A model generated the notes under the pieces. The model saw nothing but the letters and a program-made list of their open reading frames with translations, was not told where the DNA came from and ran no database searches. DNA of 64,000 nucleotides. It comes from Butyrivibrio sp. M55. Lineage in GTDB: Bacteria > Bacillota > Clostridia > Lachnospirales > Lachnospiraceae. Shown here in pieces: positions 9,089 to 19,400 of this stretch. A program made the position numbers and the translations under genes. Location: contig NZ_FPCD01000002.1 of the NCBI RefSeq assembly GCF_900116865.1, positions 186,001 to 250,000 of the forward strand, in the 5' to 3' direction. How positions within the stretch are numbered: the stretch's first letter is position 1; each line of letters opens with the position of its first letter.

Positions 9089-9991
9089 TTATTTTTCTTT
9101 TGAAATATCTTCTTTTATAAGTTCATATAATTTACTTGCGGCAATTGAGAGAGGTCTAGTGTCATCGGTGATGACGCAGATCTCTCTTTTTGGAATCATC
9201 TTATTAAAACGAAGTTCAAACAAAACTCCGCTTTCAAGGTGTTCTTCGGCAAAGCTCTTTACAACGCAGCCTACGCCGAGGTTTCTGAGCGCGAACTGAA
9301 CGATCATGTCACTTGTTGCAAGCTCAAACTCAGGGCGTATATCGGCGCCGTTTTCTGCAAGAAAAGAACTGATATAGCTCTTTGTACTGGTCTGTCCTTC
9401 GAGCATTATGAGAGGAACCTTTTCAAGGTCCGAGAAATCGAGCATTTTGTTTTTGTACTGGATAAACTTTCTGCCCGCAACGAATATATCTTCGATCTCT
9501 GCAACGGGGAGAGATGAAATGTCTTCTTTCATTATAAAAGGAGTTGAGACCACGCCGAAGTCAATCCTGTCATCGGACAGATATTCAAGCGTCTCGGGAG
9601 TAGGACCGTTTGTGACCGTAACCTTTATGTTTGGATATAACTCGTGGAATTTCTCAAGATATGGGAGCAAAAAGAATCTCAAAGTCATGTCGCTTGCGCC
9701 GATCCTGACTTCGCCGGCGTCAAGATGAAGGAGCTGCTTAAGACGCTGTTCTCCGAGCTCTATCTGTTCATATCCTCTTTCTATGTATCTGTAGAGAAGG
9801 CTTCCTTCCGTTGTGAGGCGTACGCCCTTAGCGGTCCTTCGGAAAAGAGTACATCCAAGCGTCTTCTCAAGCTGATGGATCGACTGGCTCACGGCAGGCT
9901 GGGAGATGGACAATTCCTTGGCTGCGAGAGTTATACTTGAGAGCTTTCCTACATAATAAAATACTTTGTAATATTCAAGGTTGTTGGTCAT
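9089..9991 (-). CDS. LysR family transcriptional regulator
   Basis: A 300-residue LysR-type regulator. The N-terminal winged helix (residues 1-60) includes SSITLAAKELSISQPAVSQS, followed by the linker helix and a two-lobed effector domain from about residue 88 (EVRIGASDMTLRFFLLPYL onward). LysR proteins normally bind as tetramers and respond to a small molecule. The divergent gene at 10147, 155 bp away, is a possible target as LysR regulators often control their divergent neighbour, but this is inference. A GGAGT ribosome site precedes the ATG. Confidence 0.92.
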   Translation of the reverse strand: MTNNLEYYKVFYYVGKLSSITLAAKELSISQPAVSQSIHQLEKTLGCTLFRRTAKGVRLTTEGSLLYRYIERGYEQIELGEQRLKQLLHLDAGEVRIGASDMTLRFFLLPYLEKFHELYPNIKVTVTNGPTPETLEYLSDDRIDFGVVSTPFIMKEDISSLPVAEIEDIFVAGRKFIQYKNKMLDFSDLEKVPLIMLEGQTSTKSYISSFLAENGADIRPEFELATSDMIVQFALRNLGVGCVVKSFAEEHLESGVLFELRFNKMIPKREICVITDDTRPLSIAASKLYELIKEDISKEK

Positions 9992-10032
9992 TGTTGACTC
10001 CTTTTTTCTTTATTTATTCTAGCAAAAATTAG

Positions 10033-10061
10033 TTGATATTAGCAAACGACCTTGTTATAAT
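10033..10061 (+). promoter_or_regulatory. Sigma-A promoter for the 10147 gene
   Basis: TTGATA and TATAAT with a 17-bp spacer, in the divergent lysR gap. It predicts a leader of about 78 nt that can form two small hairpins: 10072-10088 (followed by a run of seven T) and a GAAA-loop stem near 10116-10128. The first could act as a weak attenuator. Confidence 0.75.
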
Positions 10062-10146
10062 GTTTCAAGAACTCTGACTGGGAGTTTTTTTGAATGCAAA
10101 AAATCGGGTGGCATGTGGCTGAAAGCCAGAACAGGAGCGAGTTTTC

Positions 10147-10641
10147 ATGAATTTAGAAAATGACAACAATGTCAATGAAGGCAGTGTGGAAGATGTCGTT
10201 GAAAGGTATCGTCCTGAGCTCAAGAAATTGACTCCATATTTAAAATGGCTTAGGAGTAACGCAAGCGTTGATGTAGCGCAGGCATATTCCAACAGCGAGC
10301 TCAAGTCTATGTCTTTTCCGATATACGACTCCAATCTGTTGGCTTTTGTAAAGGCAGCACAGAGTACAAATCTGCTCGACCGCAATTATGTCTATGTTTA
10401 CAGCAGAAATCGTCTTCGTAACTACAAGGATGAACTTCTTTTTATAGAGAAAGCCGGAATCACCGAGATGGATGAGCTTTCCGGAATTTTATCCAAGTAT
10501 ATACTTTCCGGTATGACCAAAGGTACCGTATGGGCCGAGGGTGTTAATAACGGAGTTTTGTACAGCGTAGTTAATAAGATGAATGAGCTTGTAGAGTTCT
10601 GGGGACAGGGCGAAGGTACATCAAATAGTTTTAGACTGTAA
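10147..10641 (+). CDS. Conserved protein of unknown function
   Basis: A 164-residue soluble protein with no signal peptide or membrane segment. The N-terminus is acidic and Asn-rich. The middle has YLKWLRSNA, then SFPIYDSNLLAFVKAA and a Tyr/Arg-rich NYVYVYSRNRLRNY stretch, and the end carries VLYSVVNKMNELVEFWG. The composition and predicted helices suggest a compact helical protein. I do not recognise the family with confidence. It has a strong promoter and a GGAG ribosome site 9 nt upstream, and is followed 16 bp later by a TetR regulator, so the two are probably co-transcribed. Confidence 0.75.
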   Translation: MNLENDNNVNEGSVEDVVERYRPELKKLTPYLKWLRSNASVDVAQAYSNSELKSMSFPIYDSNLLAFVKAAQSTNLLDRNYVYVYSRNRLRNYKDELLFIEKAGITEMDELSGILSKYILSGMTKGTVWAEGVNNGVLYSVVNKMNELVEFWGQGEGTSNSFRL

Positions 10642-10657
10642 GTAAGGATAGCGAAGA

Positions 10658-11263
10658 ATGGGAGAAAAATCCGAGATCAAGAAAAAGTACATTCTTGATA
10701 AAGCAAGAACAGTTTTTGCTGAAAAAGGTTTTAAGAATGTAACAATGAAAGATATAGTTGATGCCTGCGAGATAAGTCGTGGGGGTCTTTATCTCTATTT
10801 CTCAAGTACGGATGAATTATTCCTTTCGGTTCTTTCTTCAGAGACCGATGAGGACGACGAAGAGACCATTACAGCCGCTCTTACAGGAACTGCAACTGCC
10901 GGTGATATGTTGGCTCTTTTTTTGAAGGAACAGAAGAAAGAAATCCTCAGAAAGAAGAACAATCTTACTGTCGCAACATATGAATATTTTTCCGTTAATA
11001 AAGTATCGCCAAAAGATAATCCTCTTAAAGAGCAGTTTGACACTGCAGTCAGGATTATTGAGAGATTAATTGAAAACGGAATCGAGAGCGGTGAGTTTTA
11101 TTGTGAGAATCCTTTGGGGTGTGCTCGCAATCTTATGTACGTTGTGGAAGGACTCAAGATCACTTCCAAGACTGTCGGCATTTCCGAAGAAGCCATTGAC
11201 AAAGAATTAATGTATGTTTTAGAGGGATTAGTGCCCGAAGAATTAAATATTAATGATGATTAA
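10658..11263 (+). CDS. TetR family transcriptional regulator
   Basis: A 201-residue TetR/AcrR-type regulator. The helix-turn-helix spans about residues 13-58 (ILDKARTVFAEKGF, VTMKDIVDACEISRGGLYLYF). The C-terminal helical domain would bind an inducer and dimerise; it has no feature that names the ligand. The gene follows the unknown gene by 16 bp and ends just before a clear terminator, so it closes a two-gene unit. It may regulate that unit itself, as TetR proteins commonly do. Confidence 0.92.
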   Translation: MGEKSEIKKKYILDKARTVFAEKGFKNVTMKDIVDACEISRGGLYLYFSSTDELFLSVLSSETDEDDEETITAALTGTATAGDMLALFLKEQKKEILRKKNNLTVATYEYFSVNKVSPKDNPLKEQFDTAVRIIERLIENGIESGEFYCENPLGCARNLMYVVEGLKITSKTVGISEEAIDKELMYVLEGLVPEELNINDD

Positions 11264-11266
11264 TAG

Positions 11267-11298
11267 AGAGTGCTTTATTTAAGGCACTCTTTATTTTG
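11267..11298 (+). terminator. Terminator after the TetR gene
   Basis: Stem 11267-11273 with 11284-11290, extended by a few weaker pairs, then TTTATTTT. It separates the TetR unit from purL. Confidence 0.75.
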
Positions 11299-11372
11299 AG
11301 CAGAGCACTTGCTGAGGTATTTTCGAAGCTAGTGCGAGCTATATAAATTTTTATGATAAACAAGGAGATATT

Positions 11373-14300
11373 ATGAGCACTGTAAAACGAATCTATGTTG
11401 AAAAAAAAGCACCTTACGCAGGCAAGGCTAAGGAGCTTAAGGCTGAGATCAAGGGCTACCTTGGAATAAAGAGTGTTGAGGATGTAAGAATCTTCATCAG
11501 ATACGATGTTGAAAATGTTTCTGATGAAGTGTTCGAGAAAGCCTGCACAACAGTATTTTCCGAGCCTCCTGTAGACATTCTTTACAGAGAAGAGATCGAA
11601 GTTCCCGCTAATGCAAAAACATTCAGCATAGAAGCTCTTCCCGGTCAGTTTGACCAGAGAGCTGATTCAGCTGAACAGTGCGTTCGCTTTATAAAGGGAG
11701 ACGAGGAGCCTGTCATCAAGACAGCAGTTACATACATGCTTATCGGTAACGTCTCCGACGAAGAAGTTAAAAAGATCTGCGATTACACAATGAACCCTGT
11801 AGATTCAAGAATCGCAGCTGCAAATAAGCCTGAGACACTCGTTTCTGTATTCGACGAGCCTGAAGATGTAAAGATCTTTGACGGATTCAAGGATATGGAA
11901 GAAGCTGAGCTCAAAAAGCTCTACGAGTCACTTGGACTTGCAATGACATTCAACGATTTCAAGTGGATCCAGACTTATTTCCATGATGATGAGAACCGCG
12001 ATCCTTCAATGACTGAGATCAGAGTTCTTGATACATACTGGTCAGATCACTGCCGTCACACAACATTCGGAACAGAGCTCACGGAAGTTGAGTTCGAGGA
12101 CGGCTTCTACAAAGAGCCTATCGTTAATGCTTATAACGAATACCTCTCAGCAAGAGAAGACCTTTACAAGACAGATGAGAAGAAAAAAGAGAAGTTCATT
12201 TCTCTTATGGATATCGCCCTTATGGGTATGAAGAAGCTCAAGAAAGACGGAAAGCTCACAGACATGGAAGAGTCTGAAGAGAACAACGCCTGCACAGTTG
12301 TTGTGCCCATCGATGTTGATTACGGCGAGGGAACAAAGAGAGAGAACTGGCTTGTATTCTTCAAGAATGAGACACATAACCATCCCACTGAGATCGAGCC
12401 TTTCGGTGGCGCTGCAACATGTCTTGGCGGTGCTATCAGAGATCCGCTTTCAGGAAGAGGATATGTATATCAGGCAATGCGCGTAACAGGTGCTGCAGAT
12501 CCTACAGTTCCCGTTGCTGAGACAATGAAGGGCAAGCTTTCACAGAAGAAGCTCGTTCGCGGTGCCGCATCAGGTTATTCTTCATACGGTAACCAAATCG
12601 GACTTGCAACAGGATATGTAAAAGAAGTTTACCATCCCGGTTACGTTGCAAAGCGTATGGAGATCGGTGCTGTTATGGGTGCTGCTCCTCAGGAACATGT
12701 AATCAGAGAGTCTGCAGATCCCGGAGATATCATTATTCTCCTTGGCGGACGTACAGGTAGAGACGGCTGCGGCGGAGCTACAGGTTCTTCCAAGGCTCAT
12801 GATTCAAAGTCACTTACAAGTTGCGGAGCAGAAGTTCAGAAGGGTAATGCACCTACAGAGAGAAAGCTCCAGAGACTCTTCAGAAGACCTGAAGTAAGTG
12901 AACTTATCAAGAAATGTAACGATTTTGGTGCCGGCGGTGTATCCGTAGCAATCGGTGAGCTTGCACCCGGTCTTGATATCAACCTTGATCTTGTACCCAA
13001 GAAGTATGCAGGTCTTGACGGAACAGAGCTTGCTATTTCTGAGTCACAGGAGAGAATGGCAGTTGTTGTTGCTCCTGCCGATGCAGAGAAGTTCCTTGGC
13101 TATGCTGCTGAGGAGAACCTTGAGGCGGTTAAGGTTGCCGTTGTAACAGAAGATCCCAGACTTGTGCTCAACTGGAGAGGCAAGAAGATCGTTAACCTCA
13201 AGAGAGCATTCCTTGATACAAACGGAGCACATCAGGAGACAAAGGTTAAAGTTGATCTTCCTAAGGAAAATGATAACTACTTCAATAAAGTAGCTTCAGA
13301 TAAAGTTAAGTCTGCACTTTCAGGTAATGACGCTAAGGCTGCATGGATAGCACAGCTTCAGGATCTCAACGTATGCTCACAGAAAGGTCTTGTAGAAATG
13401 TTCGATTCATCAATCGGCGCAGGATCGGTTCTTATGCCTTACGGTGGAAAGTATCAGCTTACAGAGACACAGACAATGATCGCAAAGCTTCCTGTTCTTT
13501 CAGGAAAGACTGACACGGTAACAATGATGAGCTACGGCTTCGATCCTTATCTTTCAAGCTGGAGCCCTTATCACGGAGCTGCTTACGCGGTAACAGAGTC
13601 TGTATCAAGAATAGTTGCATCAGGTGGTGATTATAAGAAGCTCCACTTCACATTCCAGGAGTATTTCAAGAGAATGACCGAGGATGCGCAGCGTTGGAGC
13701 GAGCCTTTCACAGCACTCCTTGGAGCTTTCGAAGCACAGCTTCGTTTCGGAATCGCTTCAATAGGTGGTAAGGATTCAATGTCAGGATCCTTCAACGAGA
13801 TCAACGTTCCGCCTACACTCGTATCTTTTGCGGTAGACGTTGCAAAGCTTTCGGATGTTATTACACCTGAGCTTAAAAAGGCAGGAAACAAGCTTGTACA
13901 GTTCAAGCTTCCCAGAGATTCATATGACCTTCCCGATTACGATAAGGTCATGGAGATATACAGTGCAATTACAGAGCTTATGAGAAACGGAAGCATCGTT
14001 TCAGCATATGCTGAGGATAGCTACGGAATTGCGGCAGCAGTAAGTAAGATGGCATTTGGTAACGGCTTCGGAGTTAAGATTGATGCCGGTATCAAGGCAG
14101 AAGAGCTCTTTACAAATGATATGGCTGACATCGTTGCGGAAGTAAGCGCAGATAAGCTTGCAGATGCTCTTAAAGTAGCAGGTGCGCGCCTTGTCGGTGA
14201 AGTTACAGACAACGCTGCATTCGAGGTTCAGGGAGCCGTTATCACAATGGATGAAGCTCTTGCAGCATGGAAAGGAAGCCTCGAAAAGGTATTCCCTTCA

Positions 14301-15179
14301 ACCGTAAATGAGGAAAAGACAGCTGTAGAAAGCCCTCTGTTCAAGGCTGACAGCGTATATGTATGCAAGAATAAGGTTGCAAAGCCTACAGTATTTATCC
14401 CTGTCTTCCCCGGAAGTAACTGTGAGTACGACAGTGCACAGGCATTTGAGAGAGCAGGCGCAAATACAAACATCAAGATATTCAAGAACAGAAATGCAGA
14501 GGATATCGTGGAGTCTGTAGCAGAGTTTAAGAAAGCTATAAAGGATGCACAGATCATCATGTTTCCCGGTGGATTCTCAGCCGGTGACGAACCTGACGGA
14601 AGTGCTAAGTTCTTTGCGACAGCGTTCCAGAATCAGGAGATAAAAGAGGCGGTTGAAGACCTCTTACAGAATAGAGACGGCCTTGCGCTTGGTATCTGTA
14701 ACGGTTTCCAGGCTATGATAAAGCTCGGACTTGTTCCTAACGGAAAGATTACAGGCCAGACTCAGGATTCACCTACACTTACATTCAATACCATCGGAAG
14801 ACACATTTCCAAGATGGCATACATCAAGGTGGTTTCAAACAATTCACCTTGGCTTCAGGAAGCAAAGCTCGGCGGAGTATATACAAACCCTGCTTCTCAC
14901 GGAGAGGGAAGATTTGTTGCTCCCGATGCTGTTCTCGATCAGCTCTTTAAGAATGGCCAGATCGCAACACAGTACTGCGACCTTGAAGGCAATGTAACAA
15001 TGGATGATGAGTGGAATATCAACGGATCTTACAGAGCGGTTGAAGGTATTCTTTCACCCGACGGAAGATGCCTTGGTAAGATGGCTCATTCAGAGAGAAG
15101 AGGCGACGGCGTAGCTGTTAACATCTTCGGAGATCAGGACATCAAGATATTTGAGTCCGGCGTTAAGTACTTCAAATAA
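11373..15179 (+). CDS. purL: Phosphoribosylformylglycinamidine synthase, single-chain
   Basis: PurL turns FGAR into FGAM with ATP and glutamine, step four of purine synthesis. At 1268 residues this is the large fused form, with an N-terminal domain, two AIR-synthase-like halves and a C-terminal glutaminase. Signatures seen are SDHCRHTTF near residue 222, HNHPTEIEPFGGAATC near 340 and, in the glutaminase, FPGSNCEYD, GGFSAGDEPDGSA and GICNGFQ with the predicted nucleophile Cys1109. The HGEGRF stretch holds the catalytic His and Glu region. This clostridial form fuses what Bacillus makes as PurL, PurQ and PurS. RBS is AAGGAG. No terminator is clear before carA, 81 bp downstream, so read-through is possible. 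Confidence 0.97.
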   Translation: MSTVKRIYVEKKAPYAGKAKELKAEIKGYLGIKSVEDVRIFIRYDVENVSDEVFEKACTTVFSEPPVDILYREEIEVPANAKTFSIEALPGQFDQRADSAEQCVRFIKGDEEPVIKTAVTYMLIGNVSDEEVKKICDYTMNPVDSRIAAANKPETLVSVFDEPEDVKIFDGFKDMEEAELKKLYESLGLAMTFNDFKWIQTYFHDDENRDPSMTEIRVLDTYWSDHCRHTTFGTELTEVEFEDGFYKEPIVNAYNEYLSAREDLYKTDEKKKEKFISLMDIALMGMKKLKKDGKLTDMEESEENNACTVVVPIDVDYGEGTKRENWLVFFKNETHNHPTEIEPFGGAATCLGGAIRDPLSGRGYVYQAMRVTGAADPTVPVAETMKGKLSQKKLVRGAASGYSSYGNQIGLATGYVKEVYHPGYVAKRMEIGAVMGAAPQEHVIRESADPGDIIILLGGRTGRDGCGGATGSSKAHDSKSLTSCGAEVQKGNAPTERKLQRLFRRPEVSELIKKCNDFGAGGVSVAIGELAPGLDINLDLVPKKYAGLDGTELAISESQERMAVVVAPADAEKFLGYAAEENLEAVKVAVVTEDPRLVLNWRGKKIVNLKRAFLDTNGAHQETKVKVDLPKENDNYFNKVASDKVKSALSGNDAKAAWIAQLQDLNVCSQKGLVEMFDSSIGAGSVLMPYGGKYQLTETQTMIAKLPVLSGKTDTVTMMSYGFDPYLSSWSPYHGAAYAVTESVSRIVASGGDYKKLHFTFQEYFKRMTEDAQRWSEPFTALLGAFEAQLRFGIASIGGKDSMSGSFNEINVPPTLVSFAVDVAKLSDVITPELKKAGNKLVQFKLPRDSYDLPDYDKVMEIYSAITELMRNGSIVSAYAEDSYGIAAAVSKMAFGNGFGVKIDAGIKAEELFTNDMADIVAEVSADKLADALKVAGARLVGEVTDNAAFEVQGAVITMDEALAAWKGSLEKVFPSTVNEEKTAVESPLFKADSVYVCKNKVAKPTVFIPVFPGSNCEYDSAQAFERAGANTNIKIFKNRNAEDIVESVAEFKKAIKDAQIIMFPGGFSAGDEPDGSAKFFATAFQNQEIKEAVEDLLQNRDGLALGICNGFQAMIKLGLVPNGKITGQTQDSPTLTFNTIGRHISKMAYIKVVSNNSPWLQEAKLGGVYTNPASHGEGRFVAPDAVLDQLFKNGQIATQYCDLEGNVTMDDEWNINGSYRAVEGILSPDGRCLGKMAHSERRGDGVAVNIFGDQDIKIFESGVKYFK

Positions 15180-15189
15180 TTGAAAAAAT

Positions 15190-15212
15190 CGGTCTTGGTT
15201 ATACTGAGACCG
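15190..15212 (+). other. Small hairpin between purL and carA
   Basis: A 6- to 7-bp stem (15190-15196 with 15206-15212, one G-U pair) without a following T run. It may be a processing or stability element, but it is not a convincing terminator. Confidence 0.35.
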
Positions 15213-15260
15213 AAGTACTTTAGCAAGACAGAACTTTAGCATAGAAAATCGGAGGTAGTA

Positions 15261-16481
15261 ATGGAAGCTTTTTTGATATTAGAAGACGGCACAGTCTTTG
15301 AAGGCAAGCACATAGGTGCAGATAAAGATGTGATAAGCGAGATCGTTTTTAACACATCTATGGCAGGTTATACAGAGGTATTCACAGATCCTTCATATGC
15401 AGGACAGGCAGTATGCATGACTTATCCTCTTATCGGAAACTACGGAGTTTGTCTCGATGATATGGAATCAGAGAGACCCTGGGTTGATGCGATCATCGTA
15501 AGAGAGCTTTCTCATATACCTTCAAACTTCCGCTGTGACATGTCCATTCAGGACTTTATGGATAAATATGAGATTCCCGGAATCGAAGGAATCGATACAA
15601 GAAAACTTGTAAGAATCCTCAGAGAAAAGGGAACAATGAACGGTATCATCACAACAAACAAGAACTTAAAGTATGATGATATCAAGGAAAAACTTCACGC
15701 TTATACAACAGGCGATGTTGTAAGCAAGGTTTCCTGCAAAGAAAAGAAGTTCTTAAAGGGTGTTTCAAGCCTTGAAGAGAACGGACCTCTTTCAGGAAGT
15801 GCGGTATTTAACGCAGAGAACTACAAGGCCGATCTTGCAGGAGATCATTCAAAAAGAGAAAAGAGACCTGCAATTGTTAAAGAGCTTAACGGCAAAGGCC
15901 TCAAGGTAGCGCTTCTCGACGTAGGTGCCAAGAAGAATATTGCAGATTCACTTGCAGCAAGAGGATGTGATGTTACAATCTATCCTTCAAATACAACGGC
16001 TGAGGAGATCCTTAAGGATGCTCCCGACGGAATCATGCTTTCAAACGGCCCCGGAGACCCGAAGGAGTGCGTGGATGTTATTAAAGAGGTGAAAAAACTC
16101 TACGATTCAGAGACACCTATTTTTGCAATCTGCCTCGGACACCAGCTCATGGCGCTTGCAACAGGTGCGGATACATTCAAGATGAAGTATGGCCACAGAG
16201 GTGGTAACCACCCGGTAAAAGACCTTTCAAACGGCAGAGTTTACATCTCATCACAGAACCATGGCTATGTAGTAGATATGGACAAACTTGATAAGAACGT
16301 GGCTGAGCCTGCTTTTATCAACGTTAACGACGGAACAAACGAAGGACTTGCTTATGTAGGTAAGAACATCTTCACTGTGCAGTTCCATCCCGAAGCATGC
16401 CCCGGACCACAGGATTCAAGCTATTTGTTTGACAGATTTATAGATATGATGAAAAAAGGAAAAGTAGGAGGTAAGAACTGA
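15261..16481 (+). CDS. carA: Carbamoyl phosphate synthase, small (glutaminase) subunit
   Basis: CarA releases ammonia from glutamine and passes it to CarB for carbamoyl phosphate, which feeds pyrimidines and arginine. The 406 residues contain the N-terminal CPSase small-chain domain (EDGTVFEGKHIGAD, FNTSMAGYTEVFTDPSY) and a C-terminal class I glutaminase. The latter has SNGPGDP, AICLGHQ with predicted nucleophile Cys291, and VQFHPEACPGP with the His/Glu pair. The stop overlaps the carB start by one base, so translation is coupled. RBS is GGAGGT. Confidence 0.97.
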   Translation: MEAFLILEDGTVFEGKHIGADKDVISEIVFNTSMAGYTEVFTDPSYAGQAVCMTYPLIGNYGVCLDDMESERPWVDAIIVRELSHIPSNFRCDMSIQDFMDKYEIPGIEGIDTRKLVRILREKGTMNGIITTNKNLKYDDIKEKLHAYTTGDVVSKVSCKEKKFLKGVSSLEENGPLSGSAVFNAENYKADLAGDHSKREKRPAIVKELNGKGLKVALLDVGAKKNIADSLAARGCDVTIYPSNTTAEEILKDAPDGIMLSNGPGDPKECVDVIKEVKKLYDSETPIFAICLGHQLMALATGADTFKMKYGHRGGNHPVKDLSNGRVYISSQNHGYVVDMDKLDKNVAEPAFINVNDGTNEGLAYVGKNIFTVQFHPEACPGPQDSSYLFDRFIDMMKKGKVGGKN

Positions 16482-19400
16482 TGCCAAAGAATAAGGATGT
16501 AAAAAAGGTACTGGTAATCGGTTCAGGACCTATCGTAATCGGACAGGCTGCAGAGTTCGACTATGCCGGAACTCAGGCATGCCGTTCACTTAAAGAGGAA
16601 GGAGTAGAGGTTATCCTCGTAAACTCCAACCCCGCTACAATCATGACAGATAAGGACATTGCCGATGAGGTTTATATCGAGCCTCTTACAGTCAAGGTCC
16701 TTGAGCAGATCATTGAAAAAGAAAAGCCCGACTCAATCCTTCCCACACTTGGAGGACAGGCAGGACTTAACCTTGGTATGGAGCTTGATGAGTCAGGTTT
16801 CCTTAAGTCACACAACGTAAAGCTTCTCGGAACAACAGCTGAGACAATCAGAAAGGCTGAGGACAGACAGGAATTCAAGGACACCATGGAGAGAATCGGT
16901 GAGCCTTGCGCAGCTTCACTCGTTGTTCATAACGTACAGGACGGTGTTGAGTTTGCCAATAAGATCGGATATCCCGTAGTTCTTCGTCCTGCGTTCACAC
17001 TTGGTGGATCGGGCGGCGGTATCGCTCACAATCAGGTTGAGTGTGAGGAGATACTTGAGAACGGACTCAGACTTTCACGTGCAAACGAAGTTCTCGTAGA
17101 GAGATGCATCGCAGGATGGAAAGAAATTGAGTACGAGGTAATGCGTGACTCTGCAGGAAACTGCATCACTGTATGTAACATGGAGAATATCGATCCTGTC
17201 GGCGTACATACAGGTGACTCCATCGTTGTGGCTCCTTCTCAGACACTTTCCGATAAGGAATACCAGATGCTCAGAAGCGCAGCTCTCAATATTATCGATG
17301 AGCTCCAGATCACAGGTGGATGTAACGTTCAGTTCGCGCTTCACCCCACAAGCTTCGAGTACTGCGTAATTGAGGTTAATCCTCGAGTAAGCCGTTCATC
17401 TGCACTTGCTTCCAAGGCAACAGGTTATCCGATCGCTAAGGTTGCAGCTAAGATCGCACTCGGCTATACACTTGATGAGATCAAGAATGCAATTACAGGT
17501 AAGACATATGCAAGTTTCGAGCCTACACTTGACTATTGCGTAGTTAAGTTCCCGAGACTTCCTTTCGATAAATTCATCACTGCAAAGAGAACTCTTACAA
17601 CACAGATGAAAGCTACAGGTGAGGTAATGAGTATCTGCACCAACTTTGAAGGTGCCATGATGAAAGCTATCCGCTCACTTGAGCAGCACGTTGACTGCCT
17701 TACAAGCTATGATTTCTCAGAGCTTGATGATGAAGAGCTCAGAGAGCGTCTTAATATCGTAGACGACCAGAGAATCTGGGTTATCGCAGAGGCACTCAGA
17801 AGAGGAATCTCACACGAAGAGATCCATGACATCACACTCATCGACATCTGGTTCATTGATAAGCTTCATTCACTTGTTAAGATGGAACTTAAGCTCCTTA
17901 GAATCGGTGAGAAGAATACAATGGGTAAGGATGCGGACCTTGCGGAAGCAAAGAAGATCATCAGCTTTGAGACACTTCTTGAGGCTAAGCGTCTTGAGTA
18001 TCCCGATGCTGTTATCAGCAGATTTACACGCTTCTCTGAGGATGTGTTAAAAGAGCTCAGATATGACTACAACATCAAGGCTACATTCAAGATTGTTGAT
18101 ACCTGCGCGGCTGAGTTTGCGGCTGAGACACCTTACTACTACTCAGTTTACAACGGTCCCGATTCAGAGGATGAGGCAGCGCTTAAGAGTAACACTGACA
18201 AGAAAAAGATCCTTGTACTCGGTTCAGGTCCCATCAGAATCGGACAGGGTATCGAGTTCGACTATTGCTCTGTTCACGCAACATGGGCATTTAAGAAAGC
18301 CGGATTTGAGACAATTATCATAAATAACAACCCTGAGACTGTAAGTACCGACTTCGATATTGCAGATAAGCTTTATTTCGAGCCTCTTACACCCGAGGAT
18401 GTTGAGAATATCGTAAGACTTGAGAAACCCGACGGAGCAGTTGTTCAGTTCGGTGGACAGACAGCTATCAAGCTCACTCAGGATCTTATGAAGATGGGCG
18501 TAAAGATCTACGGAACAGATGCTAAGGACGTAGATGCTGCAGAAGACAGAGAAATCTTCGATCAGATTCTTGAAGAGACTCAGATCAAGCGTGCACAGGG
18601 TGCTACGGTTTATACTGCAGAGGAAGCAAAAGAAGTTGCAAATCGCCTTGGTTATCCCGTACTTGTAAGACCTTCTTACGTACTTGGCGGACAGGGCATG
18701 CAGATTGCTCTTTGCGATGAAGAGATAGAAGAGTTCATGAACATCATCAACAGATATGCTCAGGATCATCCTATCCTTGTAGATAAGTACCTTCAGGGTG
18801 TTGAGACTGAAGTTGATGCGGTTTGCGACGGAGAAGATATCGTTATCCCCGGTATCATGGAGCATATCGAGAGATCCGGTATTCATTCAGGTGACTCAAT
18901 CTCTGTATATCCCGCACAGTCTCTTTCTGATAAGGTTAAGCAGACAATTGCAGAGTATACAAGAAGACTTGCAAAAGCACTTCATGTAATCGGACTTATA
19001 AATGTACAGTTCATCGCTGTGGGAGATGATGTTTATATCATTGAGGCGAACCCGAGATCATCACGTACAGTTCCTTATATCAGTAAGGTAACAGGTATTC
19101 CGATCGTTGACCTCGCTGCAGAAGTAATGCTCGGAAAGAAGCTCAAAGATCTCGGATATACACCCGGACTTCAGCCTGAAGCAGGTTACGTGGCTATCAA
19201 GATGCCTGTATTCTCATTTGAGAAGATCAGAGGCGCTGAGATTAGCCTTGGACCTGAGATGAAGTCTACAGGTGAGTGTCTCGGTATCAGCAAGAACTTT
19301 AACGAAGCTCTTTATAAGGCATTCCTTGGTGCGGGGGTCAATCTTCCTAAATATAAGCAGATGATCATCACCGTTAAGGATTCCGATAAGGGCGAGATCA

